Assembly: GCF_001750105.1 (NCBI RefSeq) | Contig: NZ_CP014143.1 | Span: forward strand, 3,255,501 to 3,319,500 | Length of the DNA: 64,000 nucleotides | Direction: 5' to 3' | DNA from: Microbulbifer aggregans | GTDB taxonomy: Bacteria > Pseudomonadota > Gammaproteobacteria > Pseudomonadales > Cellvibrionaceae | In this document: piece by piece, positions 52,460-60,705 of the stretch | Numbering within the stretch: the stretch's first letter is position 1 | Layout: each line of letters starts with the position of its first letter | Program-made: the position numbers and the translations under genes | Notes under the pieces: generated by a model | Told to the model about the DNA's origin: nothing | The model's database searches: none | The model's input: only the letters and a program-made list of their open reading frames with translations

Positions 52460-52511
52460 CTTTCCCTCATCCCTTTTCTTGAAAAAATCCCAACCCAGGC
52501 AATTGTACTAT

Positions 52512-52529
52512 TGTTATATCTTTATTACA
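52512..52529. promoter_or_regulatory. Operator candidate TGTTAT-N6-ATTACA
   Basis: Same element as at 44770 with one mismatch in the right arm, placed between the divergent nitrilase and NYC1-like genes. It is 49 bases before the latter's start codon. Confidence 0.6.
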
Positions 52530-52577
52530 CTGCCCGTGTATACCTCATTCATTCCGCGACTTTCAGGGACTTCCCGC

Positions 52578-53375
52578 ATGGCCAACATCGTCATCACCGG
52601 TAGTACCAAGGGCATCGGCTTCGGCCTCGCCAGAGCGTTCCTCGATAATGGGCACAACGTCATCATCAGCGGTCGCAGCGAAGAAACAGTTAGCAGTGCT
52701 CTGGACCGTTTGCATGCCCCCACTGCTCAATGCAGGGGCCTCGCATGTGATACCGCAGAGCTTTCACAGGTAGAAGCGCTATGGGAATTCGCCGAAGCGA
52801 CATTCGGGACCGTCGATATCTGGATCAATAACGCCGGTCTCGCCCGTACCGGCTGGTCCATCCAGGACATCCCCCAGCAGGAAATCGCAGCGATGGTGGG
52901 CACCAATCTCCTGGGCACCATCAATGGTTGCAGGGTGGCAGCGGCGGGTATGCGGAAGCAGGATGAGGGCAAGATATTCAACATGCTGGGCGGCGGCAGC
53001 GATGGCGAGTACTTCCCGGGCATGGGTGTCTATGGCACGACCAAGCGCGGACTCGATTATTTCACCGATGCCCTCTCCAGAGAGCTGAAGGACACCGGTA
53101 TACTGGTTGGAAAAATTCGGCCCGGAATGGTGATCACAGAGGCTGTCATCCGCGAGGCCAGGCAGAATCCGGACAGATTCGCCAGTTCGCGCAGGTTCAT
53201 GAACAACCTGGTGGACCAGGTTGAAACTGTTTCCGCCTACCTGGCCGAGAAGATACTGGACTGCAACAAGAGCGGCGAAAAAATCCGCTGGCTCAGCGGC
53301 GGCAAGATTGCCGCTCGCATGCTGGTTGGCCTGGTGCGCAAGCGGGAAGACCAGTTTGCACGTCACGGGCTCTGA
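52578..53375 (+). CDS. SDR resembling chlorophyll(ide) b reductase (NYC1/NOL)
   Basis: This 265-aa SDR has TGSTKGIG at residues 7-14, the pattern DIWINNAG near 80, FNMLGGGSDGE near 135 and the catalytic Tyr152-x3-Lys156 in YGTTKRGL. The DIWINNAG and FNM(x)G(x)GS segments, the spacing to PGMVITE and the C-terminal GEKIRWLSGGKIAARML block follow plant NYC1/NOL chlorophyll b reductases more closely than ordinary SDRs. That enzyme reduces the C7 formyl group of chlorophyll b. It starts a plus-strand operon with MFS, RCCR-like, lyase and aldehyde dehydrogenase genes. No phytyl-chain or membrane segment is present. The assignment rests on motif reading. Confidence 0.75.
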   Translation: MANIVITGSTKGIGFGLARAFLDNGHNVIISGRSEETVSSALDRLHAPTAQCRGLACDTAELSQVEALWEFAEATFGTVDIWINNAGLARTGWSIQDIPQQEIAAMVGTNLLGTINGCRVAAAGMRKQDEGKIFNMLGGGSDGEYFPGMGVYGTTKRGLDYFTDALSRELKDTGILVGKIRPGMVITEAVIREARQNPDRFASSRRFMNNLVDQVETVSAYLAEKILDCNKSGEKIRWLSGGKIAARMLVGLVRKREDQFARHGL

Positions 53376-53444
53376 ACAAGAATAAAAGTTGAATAAGACA
53401 TAAGAAGAATCGGGAGCAATCCCTCAACGGCGAGGCAACGCACC

Positions 53445-54776
53445 ATGGCCCCAAAGACCTGGCTGGGCGTCCATCTGGCACCGAGCATTTCACGCAGCAA
53501 TTTCGCCACCTACCTGTTTGCCGTTTTCATCTCATCCGGGTATGCAGGCGCACTTTCTGTCCTACAGCCAGGCCTACTCCATGTGATGGGCATAGCTGAA
53601 GATACCCAGGCCATGTTGACCGGTTACCTCGGTGCCTTGCAGGAGCTGGTTTTCATCCTGCTCCTTGGCGCCGCCGGTGCCCTTTCCGACCGGATCGGCC
53701 GTCGACCGGTCTACGTCTTTGGCCTGGCCCTCACCGGCCTCGGGTTTATCCTTTACCCCCACGCCAGCTCGATACCGCAACTGGTCGCATTCCGACTTCT
53801 GGTTGCCGTTGGCAGTGCTGCCATGATTGGCATGATGGTGACCGTCGTCGCGGATTACGCCGCTGAAGACTCCCGCGGTCGCGCCAATGGCCTGCAGGCG
53901 ATGGCGGCTACCCTCGGTGCCTTTGTACCGCCCATACTGGCCAGCCTGCCGAGAGTATTTAGCGGCCGAGGATTCGACGAACTGGCGGCACAGCAGTGGA
54001 CCTTTGCCGTCGGCGGCGCCCTGGGCCTGATTGCCGCCGTAGTCGCGCTCGCCGGCCTCGCTCCCAAGGTCCTCCAGACTGCCGCCACGGTGAGAGAATC
54101 CCTGACCAGCACCCTGATCGGTGGCCTGAAAGCTGCGCGCGACCCACAGACTGCCCTTTCCTATGGAGCAGCATTTATTTCCCGCGGCGACCTGGCAGTA
54201 ACCGGCGCATTCATTTCACTTTGGTTGGTGCAATACGGTACCCGCGAGCTGGGACTTTCCGCCAGTGAAGCGATGTTTCAACTAGCCGTGCCGCGAGTGC
54301 TCGCAACCGTGGCCGGTGCGCTTCTCGGCGCAGTCATCATGGGGAAAATTGCCGACCGCATTTCGAGAGTGAGCGCCGTAGCGCTGGCTTCGGGGCTGGC
54401 GGCAGTTATCTACAGCGCTGTTTTCCTGATCTCAGACCCTACAGCCGACTGGGTCATCGGCCTTCTGTTTGTCATGGGCATCGCCGAGATCAGTGCCTTT
54501 GTCAGCAGCCAGGCGCTGGTAGGCCAGCAAGCACCTGAGGCTTACCGGGGGGCGACCATTGGTTTCTTCGGCGTCGCTGGAGCCTTCGGCATTCTACTCG
54601 GCACGTCGGGCGGTGGTGTTTTGTTCGCAAAGATATCGCCCAGCGCTCCTTTTGTACTGTTCGGTGCGCTCAACTTTGCAGTCTTCATCTGGAGCCTGTG
54701 GCTTCGTAATTACCTTTCCAATCAAACCGCGGCTAAAGGGCAGGTCCCGGAGTCCGCTATCGCAACCAGCCAATAA
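53445..54776 (+). CDS. MFS transporter (drug/organic-acid type)
   Basis: This 443-aa inner-membrane carrier has about 12 segments and the MFS A-motif GALSDRIGRRPVYVFGLAL between helices 2 and 3. It lies between the chlorophyll b reductase-like and RCCR-like genes, all within 100 bp, so it is probably a pathway transporter. It may carry a chlorophyll catabolite or one of its fragments. It is not closely like the PucC-type carriers at 22-25 kb. Confidence 0.82.
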   Translation: MAPKTWLGVHLAPSISRSNFATYLFAVFISSGYAGALSVLQPGLLHVMGIAEDTQAMLTGYLGALQELVFILLLGAAGALSDRIGRRPVYVFGLALTGLGFILYPHASSIPQLVAFRLLVAVGSAAMIGMMVTVVADYAAEDSRGRANGLQAMAATLGAFVPPILASLPRVFSGRGFDELAAQQWTFAVGGALGLIAAVVALAGLAPKVLQTAATVRESLTSTLIGGLKAARDPQTALSYGAAFISRGDLAVTGAFISLWLVQYGTRELGLSASEAMFQLAVPRVLATVAGALLGAVIMGKIADRISRVSAVALASGLAAVIYSAVFLISDPTADWVIGLLFVMGIAEISAFVSSQALVGQQAPEAYRGATIGFFGVAGAFGILLGTSGGGVLFAKISPSAPFVLFGALNFAVFIWSLWLRNYLSNQTAAKGQVPESAIATSQ

Positions 54777-54788
54777 CGAGTTATTGAT

Positions 54789-55604
54789 ATGGACACTACA
54801 CAAAAACTGAGTAAAGAGTTTGTCGCGCATCTCGCCGATGAAATACATATCGATACCAGCGAGACTTTCGATGCGGTCATGACCACCCGAGACAAGGTGT
54901 GGGAAATGATCAAAAACAGCCTTTCCCTGAAGGAAGACAAGCGTTGTGCCGACCTGCACAGTTTCGATGACCTGAAGGGCGAACATGTGGGGCGGATGCG
55001 CACCTTCACTGGCGACACATCACCGGTAGACTGGATTATCCATTCCAATATCGGTATTCCCCAGAATACCTTCACCAACATCCACCTCACCATCTACCTG
55101 GATGACAGCGTGGAGGTTCCCCACCTGGGTATGGCATTCGGCACACTACCCAATGCGTTCTTCTACGTGGATCCCATGCCGCGCTACGAACCACTCAGCT
55201 ACCCGGAGCACGTAGAGGAATACCTCTCGCCGCTGAACGACATCTACATGAGTCTGCAGGACGAACTGTTCGAGGCCGGCATCAAGCCGTTCAATGCCGC
55301 CATGCCCTTCATCCGCGCGTCGCTTTCACCAGTGGCTCTTGCCGGAGTGGTACCGCTGGACTTTTATCGGGAGAAGGTAGAGCCAAAGATTTTTGCCTAT
55401 GTGGAATACTGGCTGAAGCTGGTGCACGCCGCCAAGAAAGTGGAAAACCCGGTTATCCGCACACAGCTCAAGCAACGTGACGCTCTGATTCGACGCAATA
55501 TCGTGCACCTGGATCCGGCCAACCCCATTGCTGAACGCTTGGTAGGCAAGCCATTGGCGGACCGCCTGGTACGCATTCTCTGCGCTGAGGAACGCACCCA
55601 GTAA
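54789..55604 (+). CDS. Red chlorophyll catabolite reductase (RCCR)-like protein
   Basis: This 271-aa protein resembles plant RCCR (ACD2), a ferredoxin-dependent bilin reductase family member that reduces the linear product of pheophorbide a oxygenase. Recalled plant sequence aligns over most of its length: TSPVDWIIHSNIG (residues 78-90) matches SSPIDFILGS, FFYVDPMPRY matches LILDLPHRK, the SLSPVALAG segment matches the plant Phe-Ser-Pro region, and QRDALIRRN (Arg230, Asp231) matches the Arg-Asp-x4-Arg-Arg block. No transit peptide is present, as expected. It lies 12 bp after the MFS gene and is followed by the lyase gene. I judge homology strong but substrate unproven; a bilin from haem is an alternative. 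Confidence 0.78.
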   Translation: MDTTQKLSKEFVAHLADEIHIDTSETFDAVMTTRDKVWEMIKNSLSLKEDKRCADLHSFDDLKGEHVGRMRTFTGDTSPVDWIIHSNIGIPQNTFTNIHLTIYLDDSVEVPHLGMAFGTLPNAFFYVDPMPRYEPLSYPEHVEEYLSPLNDIYMSLQDELFEAGIKPFNAAMPFIRASLSPVALAGVVPLDFYREKVEPKIFAYVEYWLKLVHAAKKVENPVIRTQLKQRDALIRRNIVHLDPANPIAERLVGKPLADRLVRILCAEERTQ

Positions 55605-55643
55605 CCGGGATTCCCATACTGCCCATACTGAGAGGAGCCAGGC

Positions 55644-56510
55644 ATGGCTGAGACATTACGGAAAATGCTGGCAACAAAAGCGGTACTCTCAGTACCGGGC
55701 ATCTATGACGGCCTGAGTGCCAGGCTGGTTGATTTGGCGGGGTTCGAGGCGGCTTTCCTCTCCGGCGCCTGCCTTTCTTTTGCACGCTTTGGCCGCCCGG
55801 ATCTGGGGCTTGTCAGTGCCGCGGAGGTCGCCGAGACAGTCGCGGTCATCCGCGAACGGACCCCCCTGCCCCTTATCGTGGACATAGACACTGGCTTCGG
55901 CAATGCCCTCAATGTGCAACGCACCGTGAACACCTTCGAGCGTGCGGGCGCAAGTGCTTTGCAGATGGAAGATCAACTGATGCCAAAGCGCTGTGGGCAT
56001 ATGCGCGGCAAGCAGGTCATCAGTAGTGGAGAGATGGTCGGTAAGATTCACGCGGCGCTGGACGCGCGGCATAGTGAAGACACACTGATTTTTGCCCGCA
56101 CGGATGCCCTTGGGGTGAACGGTTTCGAAGACGCCCTGGAGCGGGCCGAGCGCTATCTCGAGGCCGGTGCAGACGCGATATTTGTAGAAGCCCCAACAAG
56201 CCTGGAACAGATGCAGTGTATCGGCGAGCGCTTTGGTAGCCGCATTCCCCTGATTCACAACCTGGTTGAAGGCGGACGCTCTCCGGTTCAATCCGCCCGG
56301 GAACTGGAAGCGCTGAACTACCGCATCGCCCTGTTTCCCGCCTCGCTTCTCCACCTGCTGATCCCGACTGCGCAGAATATGCTGACGCAGTTACGCCGCG
56401 ATGGCCACCTGGAAGATCTGCGCAACCAGATGATCGATCTTTCTGTAGTCAACGAGCTGCTCGGAGCCGAAGAGCTGCTGGCCAAGAGCAAACAATACGA
56501 GTATGAGTAA
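55644..56510 (+). CDS. Isocitrate lyase/PEP mutase superfamily lyase (2-methylisocitrate or dimethylmalate lyase-like)
   Basis: This 288-aa enzyme has the superfamily motifs LPLIVDIDTGFGNA near residue 76 and MEDQLMPKRCGHMRGK near 110; the KRCGH signature marks active lyases of the PrpB and dimethylmalate type rather than PEP mutases. It would split a 2-methylisocitrate- or 2,3-dialkylmalate-like acid into pyruvate and a short-chain acid. The gene is between the RCCR-like and aldehyde dehydrogenase genes. Methyl- and ethyl-substituted malates are just the acids expected from pyrrole-derived maleates, which makes dimethylmalate-lyase activity attractive. Confidence 0.85.
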   Translation: MAETLRKMLATKAVLSVPGIYDGLSARLVDLAGFEAAFLSGACLSFARFGRPDLGLVSAAEVAETVAVIRERTPLPLIVDIDTGFGNALNVQRTVNTFERAGASALQMEDQLMPKRCGHMRGKQVISSGEMVGKIHAALDARHSEDTLIFARTDALGVNGFEDALERAERYLEAGADAIFVEAPTSLEQMQCIGERFGSRIPLIHNLVEGGRSPVQSARELEALNYRIALFPASLLHLLIPTAQNMLTQLRRDGHLEDLRNQMIDLSVVNELLGAEELLAKSKQYEYE

Positions 56511-56524
56511 GACGGTAAGCCTTT

Positions 56525-57997
56525 ATGAGCGGTAATTATCAGCTACCCGAACTGAAAAACTATATCGACGGGACGTTTTCGACACCCGCTGTTGACCGCG
56601 GTCACAGCCTACACGACGCCAATACGGGAGCGCTGCTGCAGCAGCGCCGAAGCTGCAACCACGAACAGGTACAGGCAGCCCTGCAGGCAGCAGATCGCGT
56701 CCACCGCGCCGGAACCTGGGAGAACACACCAGCCTCGGAGCGCGCCGAACTGCTGGACAAGCTCGCAGAAGAATTGGCCGGGGAGGAGACCGCGCGAACA
56801 ATCAGCACCGCCGACAGTATCACCTCCGGTGCCGTCATCCGTACCACCCGGAAAATGGCCAACATTCTGCCGCTGGTTTTTCGGGGTGCCGCGGCCTATC
56901 TCCGGGAAGGACACCTGGACAAAAAGGTACCTGGCCCCTGTGGCGAAGTTGACTACCTGCGCAGACCCTGGGGGCCAGCACTACTGATTGCCCCGTGGAA
57001 CGGCCCTACTGCCATCGGCTCTCATAAAGTAGCCAGCGCGTTGGCGGCGGGGGCGCCGTGTATTCTCAAGCCATCAGAATTTACCCCGCACTCCGCTATC
57101 ATGATGGCGCGTGCAGCCCAACGGGCCGGCATACCCGAAGGTGTATTCCAGCTGACTCTGGGTGACCGTACCATCGGTGCACAGATGGTGGAGGACCCAC
57201 GGATCAAGGCCGTATCCTTCACCGGAGGCCTTGCGGGTGGACGTGCGATTGCACGCGCCTGTGCGGATGACTTCATCCCCACCCAACTCGAGCTCGGCGG
57301 CAATAATCAGCTTGTGGTCTTTGCTGACGCCGATCTGGACCGGGCTGCCACGGGAGTTGTGTACGGCCTCACCAATCTCAATGGGCAGTGGTGCCGGGCT
57401 CTGGGACGCTTGCTGGTGCAGGAATCGGTCAAAGACGTGCTGCTGGATAAGGTGCTGAGCCTGCTGTCCACTATCCACCTAGGCCACTCGCTGGACGAGG
57501 AAAGCGATATGGGGCCACTGGTGCACCGCGGTCACTACGATCAGGTACTGTCGGATCTCGAGCGCCTGCAAAACCGTGGCGGGCATCTGCTCTCGTCCAC
57601 CCCACTGCCGGACCTGGCCGGTAACTTTGTCGCACCGACCCTGGTCGATGGTTGCGACCCGGCAGACACGCGGGAGGAGATATTTGGTCCGGTAGCCGCT
57701 GTGCACAGTTTCCGCAACGATGACGAAGCACTGGCACTCGCCAATGGCACAGACCTCGGTCTGGCGGGCTATGTCTACAGCAGTGACGAGACAAAGGCGT
57801 TTGCCTTTGCCAGGAAAATGCGTACCGGTGGAGTCAAAATCAACGGCTATAGCCTGCTCAGCATTGGCGAGGGCACACCGCGGGGCGCCTGGGGGCTGTC
57901 AGGACTGGGGGAAGAAGGCCACGCTCAGTCGATAGAGTTCTTCACCGGCGCCCGAGTGATCGGCATATCACCCCAGGATGCCCTGGGAGGGCGCTAA
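56525..57997 (+). CDS. Aldehyde dehydrogenase
   Basis: This 490-aa NAD(P)-dependent enzyme oxidises an aldehyde to the acid. The catalytic Cys is in NLNGQWCRALGRLL near residue 297, the general-base Glu in LELGGNNQLVVFADADLD near 263, and the cofactor segment FTGGLAGGRAIARA and EIFGPVAAVHSF are in place. It ends the plus-strand operon of the cluster, 15 bp after the lyase gene. Its natural aldehyde is unknown; it could come from a side chain or meso-carbon released during ring breakdown. Confidence 0.9.
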   Translation: MSGNYQLPELKNYIDGTFSTPAVDRGHSLHDANTGALLQQRRSCNHEQVQAALQAADRVHRAGTWENTPASERAELLDKLAEELAGEETARTISTADSITSGAVIRTTRKMANILPLVFRGAAAYLREGHLDKKVPGPCGEVDYLRRPWGPALLIAPWNGPTAIGSHKVASALAAGAPCILKPSEFTPHSAIMMARAAQRAGIPEGVFQLTLGDRTIGAQMVEDPRIKAVSFTGGLAGGRAIARACADDFIPTQLELGGNNQLVVFADADLDRAATGVVYGLTNLNGQWCRALGRLLVQESVKDVLLDKVLSLLSTIHLGHSLDEESDMGPLVHRGHYDQVLSDLERLQNRGGHLLSSTPLPDLAGNFVAPTLVDGCDPADTREEIFGPVAAVHSFRNDDEALALANGTDLGLAGYVYSSDETKAFAFARKMRTGGVKINGYSLLSIGEGTPRGAWGLSGLGEEGHAQSIEFFTGARVIGISPQDALGGR

Positions 57998-58004
57998 GGC
58001 GCCC
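57972..58004. terminator. Paired hairpins between convergent genes
   Basis: CCCAGG/CCTGGG and GGGCGC/GCGCCC form two adjacent stem-loops across the stop region of the aldehyde dehydrogenase and the end of the DUF2141 gene. No T-run follows, so termination is unproven. Confidence 0.4.
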
Positions 58005-58007
58005 AGC

Positions 58008-58454
58008 TCAATCCACCAGGGCAATCTGCTCTTCTTGAAGCGGCTGTGAAATCTCGATGACGGCCTTGGAGAATTTAGGCGGCCCGAATCGCGGAACATG
58101 ACCATTGGAGAGCCCCACGGGCTCCTTGGGAATGCCGATAAAATTACTGTCCATCTTGCCGTTGGCATTGTTGTCATGGTGAACACTGATCGCGTAGGAC
58201 CCGTAGGGCAGCTTCAGCTCGATCGCCAAGGTGCCCTCTTCCATCCCTTCAAGCCCGACTACCTGTTCAATCACCTTGGTGTCGCCAAGGAAAGTGTCTT
58301 TGGAGTCGTAGACTGAGACGTACAGCTTGCCGACCTGTGACTGGATATTGGAAACCCTGAGCTTTACTGTCGCGGAGTTCTCATCCGCAAGAGCAGTGCA
58401 ACTGAAGAGTGTAAATAGCAGGATTTGGAACAGCCGAACGTATGGATTAGTCAT
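58008..58454 (-). CDS. Exported DUF2141-family protein
   Basis: This 148-aa protein has a signal peptide (hydrophobic core LFQILLFTLFSCTALA) and one DUF2141 domain with the typical SVHHDNNANGKMDSNFIGIPKEP motif near residue 90. The function of the family is unknown; members are periplasmic or outer-membrane-associated small beta proteins. Starts at 58475, 58463 and 58454 are possible. It follows the HMG-CoA lyase-like gene and may share its transcript, but it has no clear catabolic role. Confidence 0.85.
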   Translation of the reverse strand: MTNPYVRLFQILLFTLFSCTALADENSATVKLRVSNIQSQVGKLYVSVYDSKDTFLGDTKVIEQVVGLEGMEEGTLAIELKLPYGSYAISVHHDNNANGKMDSNFIGIPKEPVGLSNGHVPRFGPPKFSKAVIEISQPLQEEQIALVD

Positions 58455-58519
58455 CGGTGAGATCCCCATTGGCACCGGCAGCCTGCCGGTGATCTTTTAG
58501 TTACGTCGCCAGGCAGACT

Positions 58520-59437
58520 TCAGATGAGCGGCGCACTTTTTTCGAGCTGCAACCGGCGCCAGGTATCCGCACGTCCCCCTGTGACAGTATGCAGCATCCC
58601 ACCGACCAACGTCCCTGCATCCATCAGGGCCTCCAGGTCGATACCGGTATCAAAGCCCATTTGCTCCAGCAACATCACCACATCTTCACTGGCAGCATTA
58701 CCCGTCGCGCCCGGCGCGAAAGGACATCCGCCAATCCCACCCACGGCGCTATCAAATTTTCGTACGCCCGATTCCAGTGCGGCATAGAGATTAGCCAGCG
58801 CCAGTGCCCGGGTATCATGGAAATGGCACGCAAGCCGTGCTGCACCGTACTCCCGCGCGAGTGCCCCCATCAGGCGGTTAACTGACTGCGGGTTGGCAGC
58901 GCCAATAGTATCGGCGATATTCACGTCAGCTGCCCCGAGGTCGAAGAGCTGGCCAGCGAGATCAAGCACCTTGCCCGGGTCAGTCTTTCCCTCAAACGGG
59001 CACTGCCACGCGACCGCAATACAACCCACCACCCGGATGCCATCCTTTTGAGCCACCCGGCAGATTTCCCCTGCCTGCTGCAGGGATGTCTCAATGGACA
59101 TCCGCACATTACGCTGATTCATGGTTTCACTGGCACAGACAACCAGCACTACTGTATCGGCACCTGCGTTACATGCCAGCTGGTAGCCCTTAAGATTGGG
59201 AATCAATACCTGGCAATCAACCCCGGAATCCCTGGGCAACCCGGCGAGAACCTGATCGGTATTGGCCATCGCCGGCACGGCCTTGGGGGATACAAAAGCC
59301 CCCGCCTCCACCGACCGGACACCCGCTGCGATCAACGCCCGGATCAACTGAACCCGCTGCTCTACGGTCAATACCCGCGGCTGATTCTGCAATCCGTCTC
59401 GCGGACCCACATCATTGAGTAAAATCTTTTCACGCAT
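58520..59437 (-). CDS. HMG-CoA lyase-family enzyme
   Basis: This 305-aa TIM-barrel lyase has the metal-binding start NDVGPRDGLQNQPRVLT, the ADTIGAANPQSVNRLMG segment, HFHDTRALALANLYAALESG and the flexible-loop Cys motif VGGIGGCPFAPGATGN, all as in HMG-CoA lyases. It would split a 3-hydroxy-3-methylglutaryl-CoA-like ester into acetoacetate (or a homologue) and acetyl-CoA. GGAGC precedes the ATG. It follows a CaiB-type CoA-transferase gene, so the substrate ester may be formed by that enzyme. Side-chain acids of the pyrrole rings are candidates. Confidence 0.88.
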   Translation of the reverse strand: MREKILLNDVGPRDGLQNQPRVLTVEQRVQLIRALIAAGVRSVEAGAFVSPKAVPAMANTDQVLAGLPRDSGVDCQVLIPNLKGYQLACNAGADTVVLVVCASETMNQRNVRMSIETSLQQAGEICRVAQKDGIRVVGCIAVAWQCPFEGKTDPGKVLDLAGQLFDLGAADVNIADTIGAANPQSVNRLMGALAREYGAARLACHFHDTRALALANLYAALESGVRKFDSAVGGIGGCPFAPGATGNAASEDVVMLLEQMGFDTGIDLEALMDAGTLVGGMLHTVTGGRADTWRRLQLEKSAPLI

Positions 59438-59457
59438 CCTGTGCTCCGCCCCAAAAA

Positions 59458-60657
59458 TCAGCCTGCATCACCGTCCTCTTTCAGAGCATCGATATCGGCC
59501 TGCGTATAACCACACAACTCAGCGAGGATTTGGTCCGTGTGTTCCCCGATATGGGGAGCCGGAGAGAAGGAGTCTTCGTGGGTTCGTGAGAGCTTGATCG
59601 GATTGCCGGGCGCTTTGGTCTTCTTGCCATTGGGGTGAGAGAGTTCAACCACCATATTGCGGTGCAGCACTTGCGGATCGCTGAGTGCGCGTTCAAGGTT
59701 ATTGATCGGCGCACAGGGGATACGCTGCTTCTCCAGCTTTGCCAGCCACGCATCGGTGGTGTCAGTGGCGAATACTTCAGCGAGTCGCCCATCGATAAAG
59801 GCCTTATCCGCAAACCGTCCGGGCTGCCCGTCGTACTTCGGGTCGTCGAATTCCGGCACCATCACTACTTCCTTCAGATTCTGCCAGAAGTTGTCCGTGA
59901 TCACGGCGATAATAATGAAACCATCGGCCGTGGAATAGCTGTTGTAAGGTACATGCACGAAATGTGCATTACCGATCGGGTATGGGTTCTTCCCACTGAG
60001 GAAGTGCATGGTGGCCATGTAGTTCAGCATGGAAATCTGGCAGTCCACCATGGAAATATCGACATGCTGGCCACGGTCACTGGTCGCGCGCTCTGCGATG
60101 GCAGCGAGAATCCCCATCACCGCAAACATGCCGCCTCCAAGATCGCCAATGGGAATGCCCGCACGCACAGGGTTTGCCGGGTCGTCTCCGGTAATGGACA
60201 TTCCACCACCGTAGGCCTGGGCCACCTGGTCAAACGCCGGGCGTTTTGCTCCGGGACCATCTGAGCCAAATCCAGAGACACAACAGGTAATGATGCGCGG
60301 GTTGATTTCGCTCAGGCGCTCATAGTCGATACCCAGCCGCTCCGGCACGCCGGGACCAAAATTGCTGATGACCACGTCCGCCTCTTTGACCAGGTCATAA
60401 AAAACCTGACGGCCACGCTCACTCTTCAGGTTCAGCGCCACACTGCGCTTGTTGCGATTCAGGGTCAGGTAGTATGCGCCGAAACCATCGATAGAGTTTT
60501 CCGGGTCATTGGCGAGAAGTTTGCGGGTACCCTCCCCTGCCAGAGGTTCTACCTTGATCATGTCTGCACCGAGATCGGCAAGGATCATCGCGCCGTATGG
60601 TCCGGAGAGCATATGGGTCAAATCGAGAACACGAATACCCTTCAGTGCCTTATTCAT
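59458..60657 (-). CDS. CaiB/BaiF family CoA-transferase (third)
   Basis: This 399-aa class III CoA-transferase starts NKALKGIRVLDLTHMLSGPYG and contains ILADLGADMIKVEPLAGEGTR and the Asp region CVSGFGSDGPGAKRPAFDQ. ATG 60657 follows AGGGGTG. It is placed between a membrane protein gene and the HMG-CoA lyase-like gene, in the transcript with the second TonB receptor upstream. Together with the two CaiB genes at 37.7-40.0 kb this gives three CoA-transferases, each probably for a different acid. Confidence 0.88.
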   Translation of the reverse strand: MNKALKGIRVLDLTHMLSGPYGAMILADLGADMIKVEPLAGEGTRKLLANDPENSIDGFGAYYLTLNRNKRSVALNLKSERGRQVFYDLVKEADVVISNFGPGVPERLGIDYERLSEINPRIITCCVSGFGSDGPGAKRPAFDQVAQAYGGGMSITGDDPANPVRAGIPIGDLGGGMFAVMGILAAIAERATSDRGQHVDISMVDCQISMLNYMATMHFLSGKNPYPIGNAHFVHVPYNSYSTADGFIIIAVITDNFWQNLKEVVMVPEFDDPKYDGQPGRFADKAFIDGRLAEVFATDTTDAWLAKLEKQRIPCAPINNLERALSDPQVLHRNMVVELSHPNGKKTKAPGNPIKLSRTHEDSFSPAPHIGEHTDQILAELCGYTQADIDALKEDGDAG

Positions 60658-60705
60658 CGGAAACACACCCCTGTACTTGCTAATTTTCTCAGGACACTAT
60701 CGCTT

